A DNA stretch of 38,845 bases from Coxiellaceae bacterium UBA1530. GTDB taxonomy: Bacteria > Pseudomonadota > Gammaproteobacteria > Coxiellales > Coxiellaceae. Positions within the stretch are counted from its first letter, which is position 1; every line of letters begins with the position of its first letter. The stretch lies in the NCBI GenBank assembly GCA_002323325.1, contig DCQA01000029.1, positions 1 through 38,845 on the forward strand, given 5' to 3'. The position numbers were made by a program, and so were the translations under genes. Shown here in pieces: positions 8,747 through 18,685 of this stretch. The notes beneath the pieces were generated by a model, which was not told where the DNA came from, ran no database searches, and saw only the letters and a program-made list of their open reading frames with translations.

Positions 8747-9454
8747 ATGGCCCAACGCTATCTTTCTCGTTTGCTATTACTTCTAACAATGACGCTCTAT
8801 GGTATGGATAACATAGCTAAACCTATTCCCATACAGCACCAAGCTTTTGTCGCGCAACTAGACTTACTCATCACGGAAGCTAATCATGATATCCAACGCG
8901 AGCGCACCAAGTTATTACGGTGTCAACAAAAGAGACATCTCAGCCACTCAGACAATAAATATCTAAAAACTCTCGCTACGCAATACAGACTCAGTGCATT
9001 TGATCCATCCAAGGACGATGACTGGACGAAATTACTCAAGCGTGTTGATACCATTCCCAACTCCCTAGCACTTGCTCAAGCTATTAACGAATCGGCCTGG
9101 GGAACTTCACGCTTCGCACAACAAGGACACAACCTCTACGGCACATGGTGTTACCGCAAGGGGTGTGGCATCGTCCCGTTACATGCAAGCAATCAACGTT
9201 ACTTCGAAGTAAAAGCTTACCCCCAATTTAAAGACTCAGTTGAAGACTACCTTCTTAACCTAAACAGCCATAGTCAGTATAAAGCATTACGTGAGACACG
9301 CTATCAACTTCACCAGGAGAAAAGGCTGATCAGTGGTCAAGTGCTTGCAGGACACTTAGCAAGCTATTCGGCAATGGGACAGCAGTACATCGATGCCATC
9401 CGGTCACTCATCGCGATGTATCAACTCGAAGTATTACCTCAAACCAATACATAA
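8747..9454 (+). CDS. Bax-like glucosaminidase-domain protein
   Basis: A 235-residue exported protein related to E. coli Bax and to N-acetylglucosaminidases that cleave peptidoglycan glycan strands. A hydrophobic N-terminal segment (about residues 6-20) looks like a signal sequence or anchor. The catalytic region is AQAINESAWGTSRFAQQGHNLYGTWCY, where Glu115 is the likely general acid. The family YFEVKAYPQFKDSVEDYLLNLN stretch follows (about 152-173). It starts 3 bases after the ZIP stop with no strong ribosome-binding site, which points to coupling with the upstream gene. Confidence 0.85.
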   Translation: MAQRYLSRLLLLLTMTLYGMDNIAKPIPIQHQAFVAQLDLLITEANHDIQRERTKLLRCQQKRHLSHSDNKYLKTLATQYRLSAFDPSKDDDWTKLLKRVDTIPNSLALAQAINESAWGTSRFAQQGHNLYGTWCYRKGCGIVPLHASNQRYFEVKAYPQFKDSVEDYLLNLNSHSQYKALRETRYQLHQEKRLISGQVLAGHLASYSAMGQQYIDAIRSLIAMYQLEVLPQTNT

Positions 9455-9518
9455 CCCTTGCAGTAGAGAATCATCACCGATACTCTATTTTCTTTTTTAT
9501 GGATAAGGAATTCTTAAC

Positions 9519-10181
9519 ATGCAACAGTCTAAACACACCTTTATAGCCGCTATTTTATGTGTCGCCACGAGCACTTGCTTTGCTGGCGGAGATGAATACA
9601 TGGCCGAGTCAAACAGCTTTGCCCGCCACGCGTACCTCGAAGTCATGGGAGGCTATGCCGATACAGCGTGGGAAAACACCACAGGCACTCAACTGAGTAG
9701 CACAATGACCCTTGACTATACAAAAAATGATAACGGTGGCTTAGTCTGGGGTGGAGGCATTGGTTATCAATGGGCACCTTGGGTAGCCGCTGAGCTGGGA
9801 GCATTCATGCTACCTACTACTGAGGCTTCTATTCAATTCAACGGTAACACCGTTGCTTCTGGTGATATAAAAGGCTCCATTATTTATCTTGCTGGCAAGT
9901 TATCACATCCCGTTAAAGAACATATCAGCTTATTCACAAAAGCTGGAGTGAATTACCAAGACACAAATGCCGATGATGCATTCAAATCAGGATCTAATGG
10001 CATTAATTCTAATACTTATTTCGGACCATTTTTTGGTGTCGGTATGAGCTATTCATTGAAATCAAACTTCTATGCAAAACTTGAATATGACCGCGCATCC
10101 GGTCAAGCCAATCATAGTGATGACGAATATGCACCTAACCCGAATATTTTTGTTGCAGGGCTAGGCTACACTTTCGGTTAA
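9519..10181 (+). CDS. Outer-membrane beta-barrel protein
   Basis: A 220-residue protein with a signal peptide (MQQSKHTFIAAILCVATSTCFA, predicted cut before GGDEY). The mature part has alternating short strands and Gly/Asn/Asp turns and ends in an aromatic Tyr-Thr-Phe-Gly, typical of an eight-stranded outer-membrane barrel of the OmpA/OmpW-like type. Candidate strands include AYLEVMGGYAD, GLVWGGGIGYQWAPW, IIYLAGKLSH, FFGVGMSYSL, FYAKLEYDRA and IFVAGLGYTFG. AAGGA-type ribosome-binding site (ATAAGGA) upstream, strong terminator downstream. The exact role is unknown. Confidence 0.82.
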   Translation: MQQSKHTFIAAILCVATSTCFAGGDEYMAESNSFARHAYLEVMGGYADTAWENTTGTQLSSTMTLDYTKNDNGGLVWGGGIGYQWAPWVAAELGAFMLPTTEASIQFNGNTVASGDIKGSIIYLAGKLSHPVKEHISLFTKAGVNYQDTNADDAFKSGSNGINSNTYFGPFFGVGMSYSLKSNFYAKLEYDRASGQANHSDDEYAPNPNIFVAGLGYTFG

Positions 10182-10200
10182 GATCACTCATATACAATAC

Positions 10201-10230
10201 AAGGCGAAGCAATGAGCTTCGCCTTTTTTT
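10201..10230 (+). terminator. Rho-independent terminator of the outer-membrane barrel gene
   Basis: Perfect 10-base stem AAGGCGAAGC / GCTTCGCCTT with a 5-base loop (AATGA), running straight into seven T residues. It lies 20 bases after the stop codon. Clearest terminator in the window. Confidence 0.92.
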
Positions 10231-10232
10231 AT

Positions 10233-10793
10233 TCACATCGGCTTCAAATCCCACTGATGGGAGACACGATAACGAGCACCCGTTGTTGATCTTGTAGATT
10301 CATATAAACACACTGATGAACATGCCACTACTGCTTTATCTAATAATATCTCCTGAAATCCCTCATAATCCTTTTGATACAAACGCGCCAAGGTGACGTG
10401 TGGATGATAAAGACGGTCCTCAACCGTTAATGAAACCTGTTTTAAAACAACCGCTACCTCTTTATATAATTCAGTCAGATCATCACAAGACTCAATCAAG
10501 GTGGCCAGTACTTTTGGTTTACTTGCTGGGAATTGTGAAAGTGTATGGGATTTTAATTGTAGAGTGTGTATATTCGTCTTTTCAAAAAAAACAGTTAGAT
10601 TAGCTATTAAGCTTTCAACCTCTGGTAATTTCAACTGTCCTAAAAAATGCAAAGTAATGTGTCCATCACACCTATGGGTCCAACGCTTAACCGAAGACTC
10701 TTCTAAAGTGCGCTTTATGGACTCTTGCCAGACAGTCAATTGCCCTTCCTTTATCGGTAAGCCAATAAAATACCTTCGTGTATGAATAGACAT
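10233..10793 (-). CDS. thpR: RNA 2',3'-cyclic phosphodiesterase ThpR (LigT)
   Basis: A 186-residue member of the 2H phosphoesterase family, which opens 2',3'-cyclic phosphate ends of RNA. Both catalytic HxT motifs are present: H45-I-T47 in GHITLHFLG and H132-V-T134 in HPHVTLARL. The N-terminal RYFIGLPI and RWTHRCDGHITLHFLG spacing is typical. It converges with the outer-membrane barrel gene and has its own promoter region upstream of 10793. Confidence 0.9.
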   Translation of the reverse strand: MSIHTRRYFIGLPIKEGQLTVWQESIKRTLEESSVKRWTHRCDGHITLHFLGQLKLPEVESLIANLTVFFEKTNIHTLQLKSHTLSQFPASKPKVLATLIESCDDLTELYKEVAVVLKQVSLTVEDRLYHPHVTLARLYQKDYEGFQEILLDKAVVACSSVCLYESTRSTTGARYRVSHQWDLKPM

Positions 10794-10892
10794 CAGACTT
10801 TATCCTTATTCATGATGACATCAATTTACCTGTATTATTGTAGTTAAAAACGCATCTATTGACACCTTATTAGCGCAATGAAATGATAAGGC

Positions 10893-12674
10893 ATGATTAC
10901 GCAACCTTATACCATTGTCATTATACTAACGTTCACCATGGCATTATTCATCTGGGGTCGTTGGCGCTACGATGTGGTTGCCTTGATGGCCTTAACCAGT
11001 GCCGTTGCCTGTCGAGCAGTTCCATTTCATTCAGTCTATGATGGCCTTAGCAATCCAGCAGTGATCACTGTAGCCTGTGTCATGATCTTATCCAGTATCG
11101 TTAACCAATCTCCTCTGATACAAATTCCACTGAGAGGAATTAGTCAGCTAACTCAACATCGAACACTCTACATACTTTCTCTGACTGCATTCACAGCTTT
11201 CCTATCGAGCTTTATGAATAACATTGGTGCTCTAGCTATCATGATGCCAATCGCCGTTCAATCAGCGCGATCTGCTAACATTTCGCCATCCACCGTTTTA
11301 ATGCCGATCGCACTGGGCTCGGCTTTGGGTGGACTAAACACCATGATAGGCACCCCACCTAATTTACTGATTTCCAATTTTAAAGAGCAGGCTACAGGAC
11401 ATGCCTTTGGAATGTTTTCATTTGGTAAAGTCGGCTTAGCCATTACGATGATTGGTGTTCTCTATGTTGGATTGGTTGGCTGGAGACTCATCCCTAAAAA
11501 TCGCAAACAAGCACACAACACTGATTCACTCTTTGAGATTACTGATTATATTACTGAAGCTCGTGTAACCGATAATTCTCCACTGGTTGGAAAGGTCATC
11601 AATCGAAAACAACTAAAGGAATGGGGTGACTTTTCAATCATTGGAGTCGTTAGAGATGATCAAAAACGTATGTCACTAAATCATGAAATCGTTATAGAGA
11701 TCGGTGACATCTTAATCATGGAGGCTGACGCTGCGACACTTAACCACCTGATAGACTCATTGAAATTAGAGTGGATACAAGACAGAGCAATATCCACTGA
11801 CATACTTAAAACTGACGATATATCATTAATTGAAGCGGTGATCACTGAATCGTCCCGTATTGAAGGGCGTCAGTTGAATGAACTTAATCTACGTTCACGA
11901 TTTCATGCCAATATCATTGCGATATCTCGACAAGGTCGCTTCTTAAAAACACGCTTGGCCTCTTTAGTTTGTCGCGCTGGTGATGTACTACTCATACAGG
12001 GATCTGAAACTGATTTACAACAAATGATTTATCGCCTTAAGTTACTGCCACTAGAACAGCGAAAATTGACATTTATTGCGAATAAAAAAATTAACTTAGG
12101 TATTTTATTTTTCATATTGGCAATCATCATGACGACAACCCAATTATTGCCTATTCAAATTGCTTTTGGTGGAGCTGTTTTCCTGTGTATGGTCTTTCAC
12201 GTTATTCCTGTACGACACTATTATGAAAATATTAATTGGCCTGTAATCATCTTACTAGCAGCAATGATTCCACTAGGAGAAGCATTGCAAACTACTGGAG
12301 GAACTACCCTCATTACACATACGATCTTACACAGCACTCAACCCTCCTCACCTATAATAACCATTGCACTTTTGATGATAGTAACCATGACACTCTCAGA
12401 CTTCATCAATAATGCCGCGACCACTATCGTCATGGCACCTATCGCGATTAGTCTCGCACAGTCATTACATTACCATTCCGATCCTTTTTTGATGGCCGTA
12501 GCCATTAGTGCCTCATGTTCGTTTTTAACGCCTGTTGGACACCAAAATAATACGATCATTATGGGTCCGGGTGGTTATCGTTTTTCTGATTATATTCGTG
12601 TGGGTTTCTTTCTTCAGTTACTGATATTACTCATCAGTGTGCCAATGATATTGTGGGTATGGCCTGTCAATTAA
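10893..12674 (+). CDS. SLC13-family permease with two RCK_C domains
   Basis: A 593-residue inner-membrane carrier of the divalent-anion:Na+ symporter / ArsB-NhaD superfamily. Hydrophobic segments fill residues 1-200 and 395-593. Between them lie two TrkA-C (RCK_C) type cytoplasmic domains (about 215-290 and 300-380), recognisable by repeated SxLxGK/R and GDxLxxxG patterns, the usual plan for bacterial sulfate or dicarboxylate members. SFMNNIGALAIMMPIA and DFINNAATTIVMAPIA are the paired SNN/INN-type substrate and Na+ motifs. The substrate is not readable. It ends 16 bases from the convergent NRPS gene with no terminator visible between them. The ATG at 10893 has AAGG almost abutting it. Confidence 0.85.
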   Translation: MITQPYTIVIILTFTMALFIWGRWRYDVVALMALTSAVACRAVPFHSVYDGLSNPAVITVACVMILSSIVNQSPLIQIPLRGISQLTQHRTLYILSLTAFTAFLSSFMNNIGALAIMMPIAVQSARSANISPSTVLMPIALGSALGGLNTMIGTPPNLLISNFKEQATGHAFGMFSFGKVGLAITMIGVLYVGLVGWRLIPKNRKQAHNTDSLFEITDYITEARVTDNSPLVGKVINRKQLKEWGDFSIIGVVRDDQKRMSLNHEIVIEIGDILIMEADAATLNHLIDSLKLEWIQDRAISTDILKTDDISLIEAVITESSRIEGRQLNELNLRSRFHANIIAISRQGRFLKTRLASLVCRAGDVLLIQGSETDLQQMIYRLKLLPLEQRKLTFIANKKINLGILFFILAIIMTTTQLLPIQIAFGGAVFLCMVFHVIPVRHYYENINWPVIILLAAMIPLGEALQTTGGTTLITHTILHSTQPSSPIITIALLMIVTMTLSDFINNAATTIVMAPIAISLAQSLHYHSDPFLMAVAISASCSFLTPVGHQNNTIIMGPGGYRFSDYIRVGFFLQLLILLISVPMILWVWPVN

Positions 12675-12690
12675 TCGCTGTCACGTAATA

Positions 12691-15600
12691 TTAACTGGCA
12701 TTATAAAGAAAAGACTGAATTCGACTCGCAACCTGCTCAACAAAAGGTGATCGCATCAAGGTTAAGTGATCTGTTGCAATGTCTTGGATCGTTAAATCAC
12801 CTAATATACCAGACCAGCCATTCGATGGGCTATCGAATAAACGTCTATATACACCTAGTGCATTATTCAAAACCAACGAATCTGTCATACCTAAATCAGT
12901 TGCTCGAATTAATAATACGGGTACATCATATAATCGACGAGACTGATAGATTTTCGACATATCACGCTCAATCTGATTTAAAGCAAGCAACTTTTCCATT
13001 GATATAGAATCACCAATCTCGATTAATTTCTCAAAAACAGCCTGCATGGCATTATCGTCCCATACGTAACTCAACATATGATGTTGCTTTAATGTTAAAT
13101 GATACGAATCAATTAAAACAATCCCTGAAATACTCTCACCCATAGCCTGCAGTTGATGCGCAACTTCCACAGCGATCACACCACCCAAAGACCATCCCAA
13201 CAAAATATAAGGCCCATATGGCTGAAGAGTACGTATAGACTGCAGATAATGCTTAGCGAGTAGAGGGATTGATGTTTTTGGGTTATCTAAATGATATAAA
13301 TTATAAGAATCAATAATATAACTTGACTGATGACCAGCGAAACAACGTGCCAACCGTTGGCACCAGGTTAAGGCACCACCAATTCCAGGGTGGATCATAC
13401 AATAGGATATCTTCGTCTTAAATAGGTTGACTCCCATAATGGGTGCGTCGTGTACCTTCATGGCTTTCTCTAAAAGAGTAGACGAAGACTCTACCCTCTT
13501 AACAGCTAAATCAGGAACCAACAATTGCTCAATGGTAGGATGTGTGAAGAGTTTTTGAGGCGTAATATTCAACCCTTTAGATGACGCCAGCTCAACAAGT
13601 TGAATAGCTTTTAATGAATTTCCTCCGAGACTAAAAAAATTCTCATTGACCCCAACCTGATTATTCCCTAAGACCTGACACCATAGTTGAGCCCATTGAA
13701 TTTCATCAGCTGTTCTTGGCAACTGTGAAACATCTCTTCTCATATCCGATAAGGCATGTAATGCTTGACGATCGACCTTACCAATCGAGTTAACCGGTAT
13801 CTCATCACACAGAATCACCCGAGAGGGAAGCATATAGGCTGGCAATATTGCTTGTAACCCAGCGTAGCAGCATGCCTGACTAAAGTTATTGTTTAATCCA
13901 TCTACAGTGATATAGGCTACCAGAATGGCCTCACTATCTGGTGAAAGCTGAGATAGTACAACTGCCTGAGAAACTCCATCTTGTTGACATAATACATGCT
14001 CTATCTCACCACACTCAACTCGGTATCCACGTATCTTCACCTGATGATCTATACGACCAATATATTCTATACTCCCGTCAGACAACCAACGTACAAAGTC
14101 GCCCGTTTGATAAAGACGAGAATGATAATTTTCATCCCGCGCTGGTTCGTAAAAAGGGTTTGTGATAAATACCTGTTGAGTGAGCTGAGAGTTATCATCA
14201 TAACCTCGAGCGAGACCAACACCACTAATGTACAATTGACCAATAACACCAATAGGACAAAGCTGAAACTGATGATTCAAAATATATAACTTAACATTAT
14301 CAATCGGGAACCCAATTGGAACACCTGATCCGATATAACAGCTCTCATTTCCATAATGGTAATAACTAACCTCTATACAGGCCTCTGTTGGACCATACAA
14401 ATTATACAATGATACATCCAATAATTGAGAGAGACGATGCGCCAATGAAACAGACAATAACTCACCACTGACAAATAAATGATCCAGCGATAACCCGATT
14501 CTTTCTGACCTGTGCTTGTCTGCAATGGATTCAAGAAAAAAATTGAGCATGGAGGGCACAAAATGAACTTTCGTGATCTGAAAATGCTTGATTACATCAA
14601 AAATGTAATTCTGATCACGATGACCACTAGGCTCAGCCAAGACTAATTGAGCACCATTGAGCAATGGCCAAAAAAACTCCCACACAGAGACATCAAAAAT
14701 ATAGTTGGTTTTTTGTAAAATACGATCATGAGGCTGCAATGGGAATGTTTTTTGCATCCATTGCAAGCGATTGACGACACTGCCATGCTCTATCATAACA
14801 CCCTTAGGTGAGCCTGTAGTGCCAGAAGTGAACATAATATACGCCAGGGAAGTTGATGCTACACTTTGGGAATTGAACACTAAATCAGTATTATTATCGA
14901 CCACCTTATCAACCAAGAATAGGGGAATCGCATTCGCACCCAGTCCTTTCATCATAACGCCTAGCGAGACATCAAACGATGTATGAGTTAACAATAGCGA
15001 TGCTTGCGTTTTTGCAATGATATATTGCATGCGATGATGTGGCACTTCAGGGTCTATAGGTACATATGCAGAGCCGGTCTTGAGGACAGCCAACAGAGTA
15101 ATGACCATATCAAAACTTCGCTCAAAGCACAGTGCAATACGTTTAATCGTACTCACTCCCCTTGGCACCCGATCATTGAGCTCCCCTAGAATCCGCTGCG
15201 CAAGTTGATTTGCTCGATGGTCTAGCTCTTCATAAGTCATCGTCTGATCATTGAACAATAAAGCGACCTTCGTCGGTGTTTTTAATACTTGCTTCTCAAA
15301 TAGCTTATGAATACCTACATGAGGAAAATCCACAGCAGTATTGTTCCAGTGCTGAGTGATTAGTTTATATTGTTTGTAAGAAATAATCGGTAAATTTAAC
15401 ACTGGGGCATTGGGGTCTTGGATAACCGCTTTGAGCAACCTCACATAACTCGACTGAATACAATGAACAATATCAACACTGATTTTTGAAGCATCGTAGC
15501 CAAATTGAAAATACAATTCACCGTGATGCTCCACATAAAAAAGGATAATGACATTATTCGTTAGGGTCATTCTATTATCTATGATGTGGCTATCAACACT

Positions 15601-16632
15601 GTCGAGATACAAAGGCTGTCGATGATTAGCCAAGGCTTGCGAAAAGCCAAAATTAGTCATTTGCATACCTGTCTTATCTAATAGCTCTCCTATAGGGAGG
15701 TTTTGAGCAGAACAGGACCGCATATCTGATATATAGCTCATTGATGTATGATAAAGCTCATCGAAATTTTCGTTATGTGAAAAATCAACTGGCATGAGTA
15801 ATGTATTAACTTGACATCCCAATGATAGATCTGAATGACCAACACCATAAGGATAGGCTATCACACACGACGTCTGATTTACGTAACGTGCTATCAACAC
15901 ACCCCAAACTAACAACAACACATTAAAAGTTGAAGAATATCGTTGAGAACCGGCACCATCAGCTAAAACTTTTGCGCTCAAAGAAAAATGACAGCCCTCT
16001 TGATAGTCAACATCATCATCAACTATAGAGGTCATACTCAAGTCATGAAAATAACATTGATCTTGTTGCGATGAGAAATATTGTTTTAGAAAATTTTTCA
16101 CTAAAGTATAATCGAGCGTATCAACCTTGTGCTGACAAGTCTGATTGGCTTGCACAACACACTGGTACTGCTTCTTCAAATCTACATTAGGCAATGAATC
16201 GTTATAATAACTAGAGCACCGAGCCATCAATTCATCGACCGCCCTACCATCAATCACTGCATGATGAAATACAATGACCAGTCGATAAGATGAATCACTG
16301 ATCTTCATCAAGCCATAGCGATATAAAGGACCTTGCTCTAAGTTAAATGGCTGCTGAATGAAACCTTCTATTTCATCCAATGTATCGAAGAAACACATGG
16401 GAAAAACACACTTATTTGACTCCCAAAATAAATCACCTGATATTGAAACTATATGACTATTTATCAACAGATGATCTTGGATAAAACATTGTAAGCTGTG
16501 ATCTAGGCGATCAATATCAAGATCACCAGTCAGCTCATGATCGAATAGCATGTGATAATCAGTCCGAAGAGGATCCAACTGATACTCCATCCAGAACACC
16601 TTTGAGTAAGGTGACAAGGCAATTCGACTCAC
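12691..16632 (-). CDS. Single-module NRPS (C-A-T-TE), EntF-like, serine-type A domain
   Basis: A 1313-residue nonribosomal peptide synthetase. Condensation domain at about 1-430 with active HHAVIDG (His123-His124, Asp128-Gly129). Adenylation domain at about 440-960: A3 TSGTTGSPKG at 602-611, A5 LYGPTE at 745-750, YQTGD at 841-845, RGYRVECGEIE near 868-878 and A10 lysine K952. Carrier domain at about 975-1045 with phosphopantetheine serine 1006 in LGGNS. Thioesterase at about 1075-1313 with nucleophile Ser1148 in GWSLGG, Asp1175 and His1289. The specificity residues read D647-V648-W651-H690-F720-S722-L745-I753-E754-K952. This is one step from the EntF serine code except for Glu instead of Asp at the ninth position. 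Size and domain order match enterobactin EntF, but no dihydroxybenzoate genes, MbtH-like gene or phosphopantetheinyl transferase lie nearby. Start is GTG, with AAGGA seven bases upstream. Product unknown. Confidence 0.93.
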   Translation of the reverse strand: MSRIALSPYSKVFWMEYQLDPLRTDYHMLFDHELTGDLDIDRLDHSLQCFIQDHLLINSHIVSISGDLFWESNKCVFPMCFFDTLDEIEGFIQQPFNLEQGPLYRYGLMKISDSSYRLVIVFHHAVIDGRAVDELMARCSSYYNDSLPNVDLKKQYQCVVQANQTCQHKVDTLDYTLVKNFLKQYFSSQQDQCYFHDLSMTSIVDDDVDYQEGCHFSLSAKVLADGAGSQRYSSTFNVLLLVWGVLIARYVNQTSCVIAYPYGVGHSDLSLGCQVNTLLMPVDFSHNENFDELYHTSMSYISDMRSCSAQNLPIGELLDKTGMQMTNFGFSQALANHRQPLYLDSVDSHIIDNRMTLTNNVIILFYVEHHGELYFQFGYDASKISVDIVHCIQSSYVRLLKAVIQDPNAPVLNLPIISYKQYKLITQHWNNTAVDFPHVGIHKLFEKQVLKTPTKVALLFNDQTMTYEELDHRANQLAQRILGELNDRVPRGVSTIKRIALCFERSFDMVITLLAVLKTGSAYVPIDPEVPHHRMQYIIAKTQASLLLTHTSFDVSLGVMMKGLGANAIPLFLVDKVVDNNTDLVFNSQSVASTSLAYIMFTSGTTGSPKGVMIEHGSVVNRLQWMQKTFPLQPHDRILQKTNYIFDVSVWEFFWPLLNGAQLVLAEPSGHRDQNYIFDVIKHFQITKVHFVPSMLNFFLESIADKHRSERIGLSLDHLFVSGELLSVSLAHRLSQLLDVSLYNLYGPTEACIEVSYYHYGNESCYIGSGVPIGFPIDNVKLYILNHQFQLCPIGVIGQLYISGVGLARGYDDNSQLTQQVFITNPFYEPARDENYHSRLYQTGDFVRWLSDGSIEYIGRIDHQVKIRGYRVECGEIEHVLCQQDGVSQAVVLSQLSPDSEAILVAYITVDGLNNNFSQACCYAGLQAILPAYMLPSRVILCDEIPVNSIGKVDRQALHALSDMRRDVSQLPRTADEIQWAQLWCQVLGNNQVGVNENFFSLGGNSLKAIQLVELASSKGLNITPQKLFTHPTIEQLLVPDLAVKRVESSSTLLEKAMKVHDAPIMGVNLFKTKISYCMIHPGIGGALTWCQRLARCFAGHQSSYIIDSYNLYHLDNPKTSIPLLAKHYLQSIRTLQPYGPYILLGWSLGGVIAVEVAHQLQAMGESISGIVLIDSYHLTLKQHHMLSYVWDDNAMQAVFEKLIEIGDSISMEKLLALNQIERDMSKIYQSRRLYDVPVLLIRATDLGMTDSLVLNNALGVYRRLFDSPSNGWSGILGDLTIQDIATDHLTLMRSPFVEQVASRIQSFLYNAS

Positions 16633-17551
16633 TGCATTATCCTTGCAAATATTTTGAGATCTTTTTTAGAGTATCATAAGAACTTAAGCTGATATAGAGA
16701 TTACACCAGCCGATTTAATCCTGACTAAAGTAACACTTCGTCATGACTAATACTGATTCGGTATAATTTAAAATCTACTGTCTGGTTATAAGTCATTATA
16801 AAATAAATGTAGTGAAAGGTATTTATAAGAATTACTGTTATCCATCTCACAGATCACTATGATAAAAAAAATCCATTTGGGACCAAGTCACTGGCGATCA
16901 ATTTTATAACGGGTATTGACGCTAACACCAGCATGAAGTTTCAGCTTGGTAGTAACTAGACTTATTTCTCATGCATGATTGCCAGAATCTTTACACCTAT
17001 CTGAGCCATCGAAGCTATCATTGCATTTATACTCAAAAACACCATGGTGAATGTGTTTGTCTTCAACTGAAATGAGATCAGAATAATTGTTCATTTAACT
17101 GTAACTTTTTTTATACCGCTAGATGCTAGCCTACCAATTGTCAATATTCTTGCTGAAAATAGCTGAATGAAACACGCTACACCTCGATCAACGCTAAACT
17201 TCATGAGTATAACCATGAACGTCTATAGCATTGTGAACTCTTGCATCAGTAAGTTAGCACAAGTTCGTGTGACTCATATCGCCAATACTAGCTTTATGAC
17301 CGATGCTATGCTTGCTGTTGGAATCAGTGCTTAGTAACCACTAAATAGATTATTTGCTTGTTAAAGTGCCTGGTTTGACAAAAAAATCGTCTCACGAGAA
17401 GATATATCTCAGAATGAATGTATTTTTTTTATTGAAAATAAATCGATGATATACGTCAATTCAAGTTAGCTTATTACTTATCACGATGGTATTGAGTGTT
17501 TTAACAGATGCCATTGTAGATAAAAAATCAATCAGGATCACAAGGATGAAT
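16633..17551. other. Long gap with no convincing gene
   Basis: About 0.9 kb between the NRPS start and the CydP-like start. It holds the NRPS ribosome-binding site (AAGGA on the minus strand, 16640-16644) and a possible minus-strand -10 TATGAT (16673-16678) without a good -35. A 55-codon open frame at 17167-17334 has no ribosome-binding site and no recognisable content. No clear Fur-box, riboswitch or transposase remnant was found. It could be decayed genes or regulatory DNA. Confidence 0.5.
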
Positions 17552-17755
17552 ATGCAAAAAGTCACTCAGCAAATTAATCGTCCATTTTCATCACTACGGC
17601 TTGTACTGGAATTGATAATGGTGATCATTTTCAAAGCAACTTGTGTCCTATTGTTATGGACGTGTTTTTTTTCTCACCCTGTAAAGCAGGGTTTAACTCA
17701 AGAAACCTACCAAGACCATTTTTTTAGTAAGGCGCATCAAAAACAACCCAGATAG
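17552..17755 (+). CDS. Small membrane protein resembling CydP (cytochrome oxidase small subunit-like)
   Basis: A 67-residue protein with one membrane helix (about residues 17-40). The pattern RLVLELIMVIIFK, then LLLW--FFSHP, then a short polar tail with LTQETYQDHFF resembles small CydP-type putative cytochrome oxidase subunits. The ATG at 17552 is chosen because AAGGA sits five bases upstream; the frame is open back to an ATG at 17486, but that start has no ribosome-binding site. No cydAB or other oxidase genes are nearby, so the link to an oxidase is by family resemblance only. PurU follows after 72 bases. Confidence 0.5.
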   Translation: MQKVTQQINRPFSSLRLVLELIMVIIFKATCVLLLWTCFFSHPVKQGLTQETYQDHFFSKAHQKQPR

Positions 17756-17827
17756 ATGATTAAAGCCTAGTCAGAGTGTGACAAATGTGATTCAATCTGG
17801 GGCAATTTTTCATTATGGTGATATAAC

Positions 17828-18685
17828 ATGAGCGTTTCATACATCCTGACCTTTCAAACAACTGACCAGCCTGGAATCCAGGCCAAAACAGCCACACTCC
17901 TAAATCAGTATCAAGCCAATCTGACAGATGTAGCCTCATTCACAGACCCACTTTCCTCTCAATTTTTTTCTCGCATAGCCTTTAGCTGGCCACATAACGA
18001 GGAAAAAATCAGTGACTTTATCGCTAATTGGAAAAGACTCGCTGAGGAGCTAGCTCTTAAATGGCAAATTATACCCTCGCAGCACAAACTGCGCACACTC
18101 ATTGCCGTTAGCAAAGAGGGCCATTGCCTGAATGATCTCCTGTACCGCGCACGCTATCGCCAGTTACCCATTGATGTGGTTGGCGTAGTCTCCAACCACG
18201 ATAGGTTTAAGCATCTTGTTGAAAGTCAGGACATACCCTTTCATCATCTTCCAATAAATGATCCGGCATCCAAGCATCAACAAGAAGAGGCTATCAACAC
18301 ACTAGCTAAGCAACACGATGTTGAGCTCTTGATTCTAGCACGTTACATGCAAATTTTATCGAGTGATTTTTGTCAACAATGGGAAGGGCGCTGTATCAAT
18401 ATACATCACAGCTTTCTGCCCAGCTTCAAGGGAGCCCACCCCTATCGTCGCGCTTATGAGCGAGGGGTTAAAATGATAGGGGCAACAGCTCATTATGTCA
18501 CCTCTGACTTAGATGAAGGCCCTATTATTCATCAAGAAACCAATTCAATCTCACATCAACACAGCCCTGACATTTTAAAAAACGAGGGAAGAGACATCGA
18601 ATCCAATGTGTTAGGTAAAGCTGTTCGCTGGCATGCTGAGAGAAGGATTTTTCTATGTCAGCACAGAACCATTATTTTCAAATAG
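17828..18685 (+). CDS. purU: Formyltetrahydrofolate deformylase PurU
   Basis: Hydrolyses 10-formyltetrahydrofolate to formate and tetrahydrofolate, balancing the one-carbon pool and feeding formate to PurT. The 285 residues comprise an N-terminal ACT domain (about 1-80, starting SYILTFQTTDQPGI) and a formyltransferase domain. Catalytic residues are visible: Asn191 and His193 in INIHHSFLPSFKGAHPY, and Asp229 in SDLDEGPIIHQ. The C-terminus (GRDIESNVLGKAVRWHAERR, then HRTIIF) is typical of PurU and separates it from PurN. A weak GGTGA precedes the ATG. Confidence 0.93.
   Translation: MSVSYILTFQTTDQPGIQAKTATLLNQYQANLTDVASFTDPLSSQFFSRIAFSWPHNEEKISDFIANWKRLAEELALKWQIIPSQHKLRTLIAVSKEGHCLNDLLYRARYRQLPIDVVGVVSNHDRFKHLVESQDIPFHHLPINDPASKHQQEEAINTLAKQHDVELLILARYMQILSSDFCQQWEGRCINIHHSFLPSFKGAHPYRRAYERGVKMIGATAHYVTSDLDEGPIIHQETNSISHQHSPDILKNEGRDIESNVLGKAVRWHAERRIFLCQHRTIIFK

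Noticed and set aside
16633..16900. Fur-box upstream of the EntF-like NRPS
   Set aside because: I looked for GATAATGAT-type repeats because of the EntF resemblance and found no convincing match.
17167..17334. 55-codon plus-strand frame (starts MKHATPRS)
   Set aside because: No ribosome-binding site and no family resemblance; most likely chance in non-coding DNA. It does not resemble an MbtH-like protein, which I checked because of the nearby NRPS.
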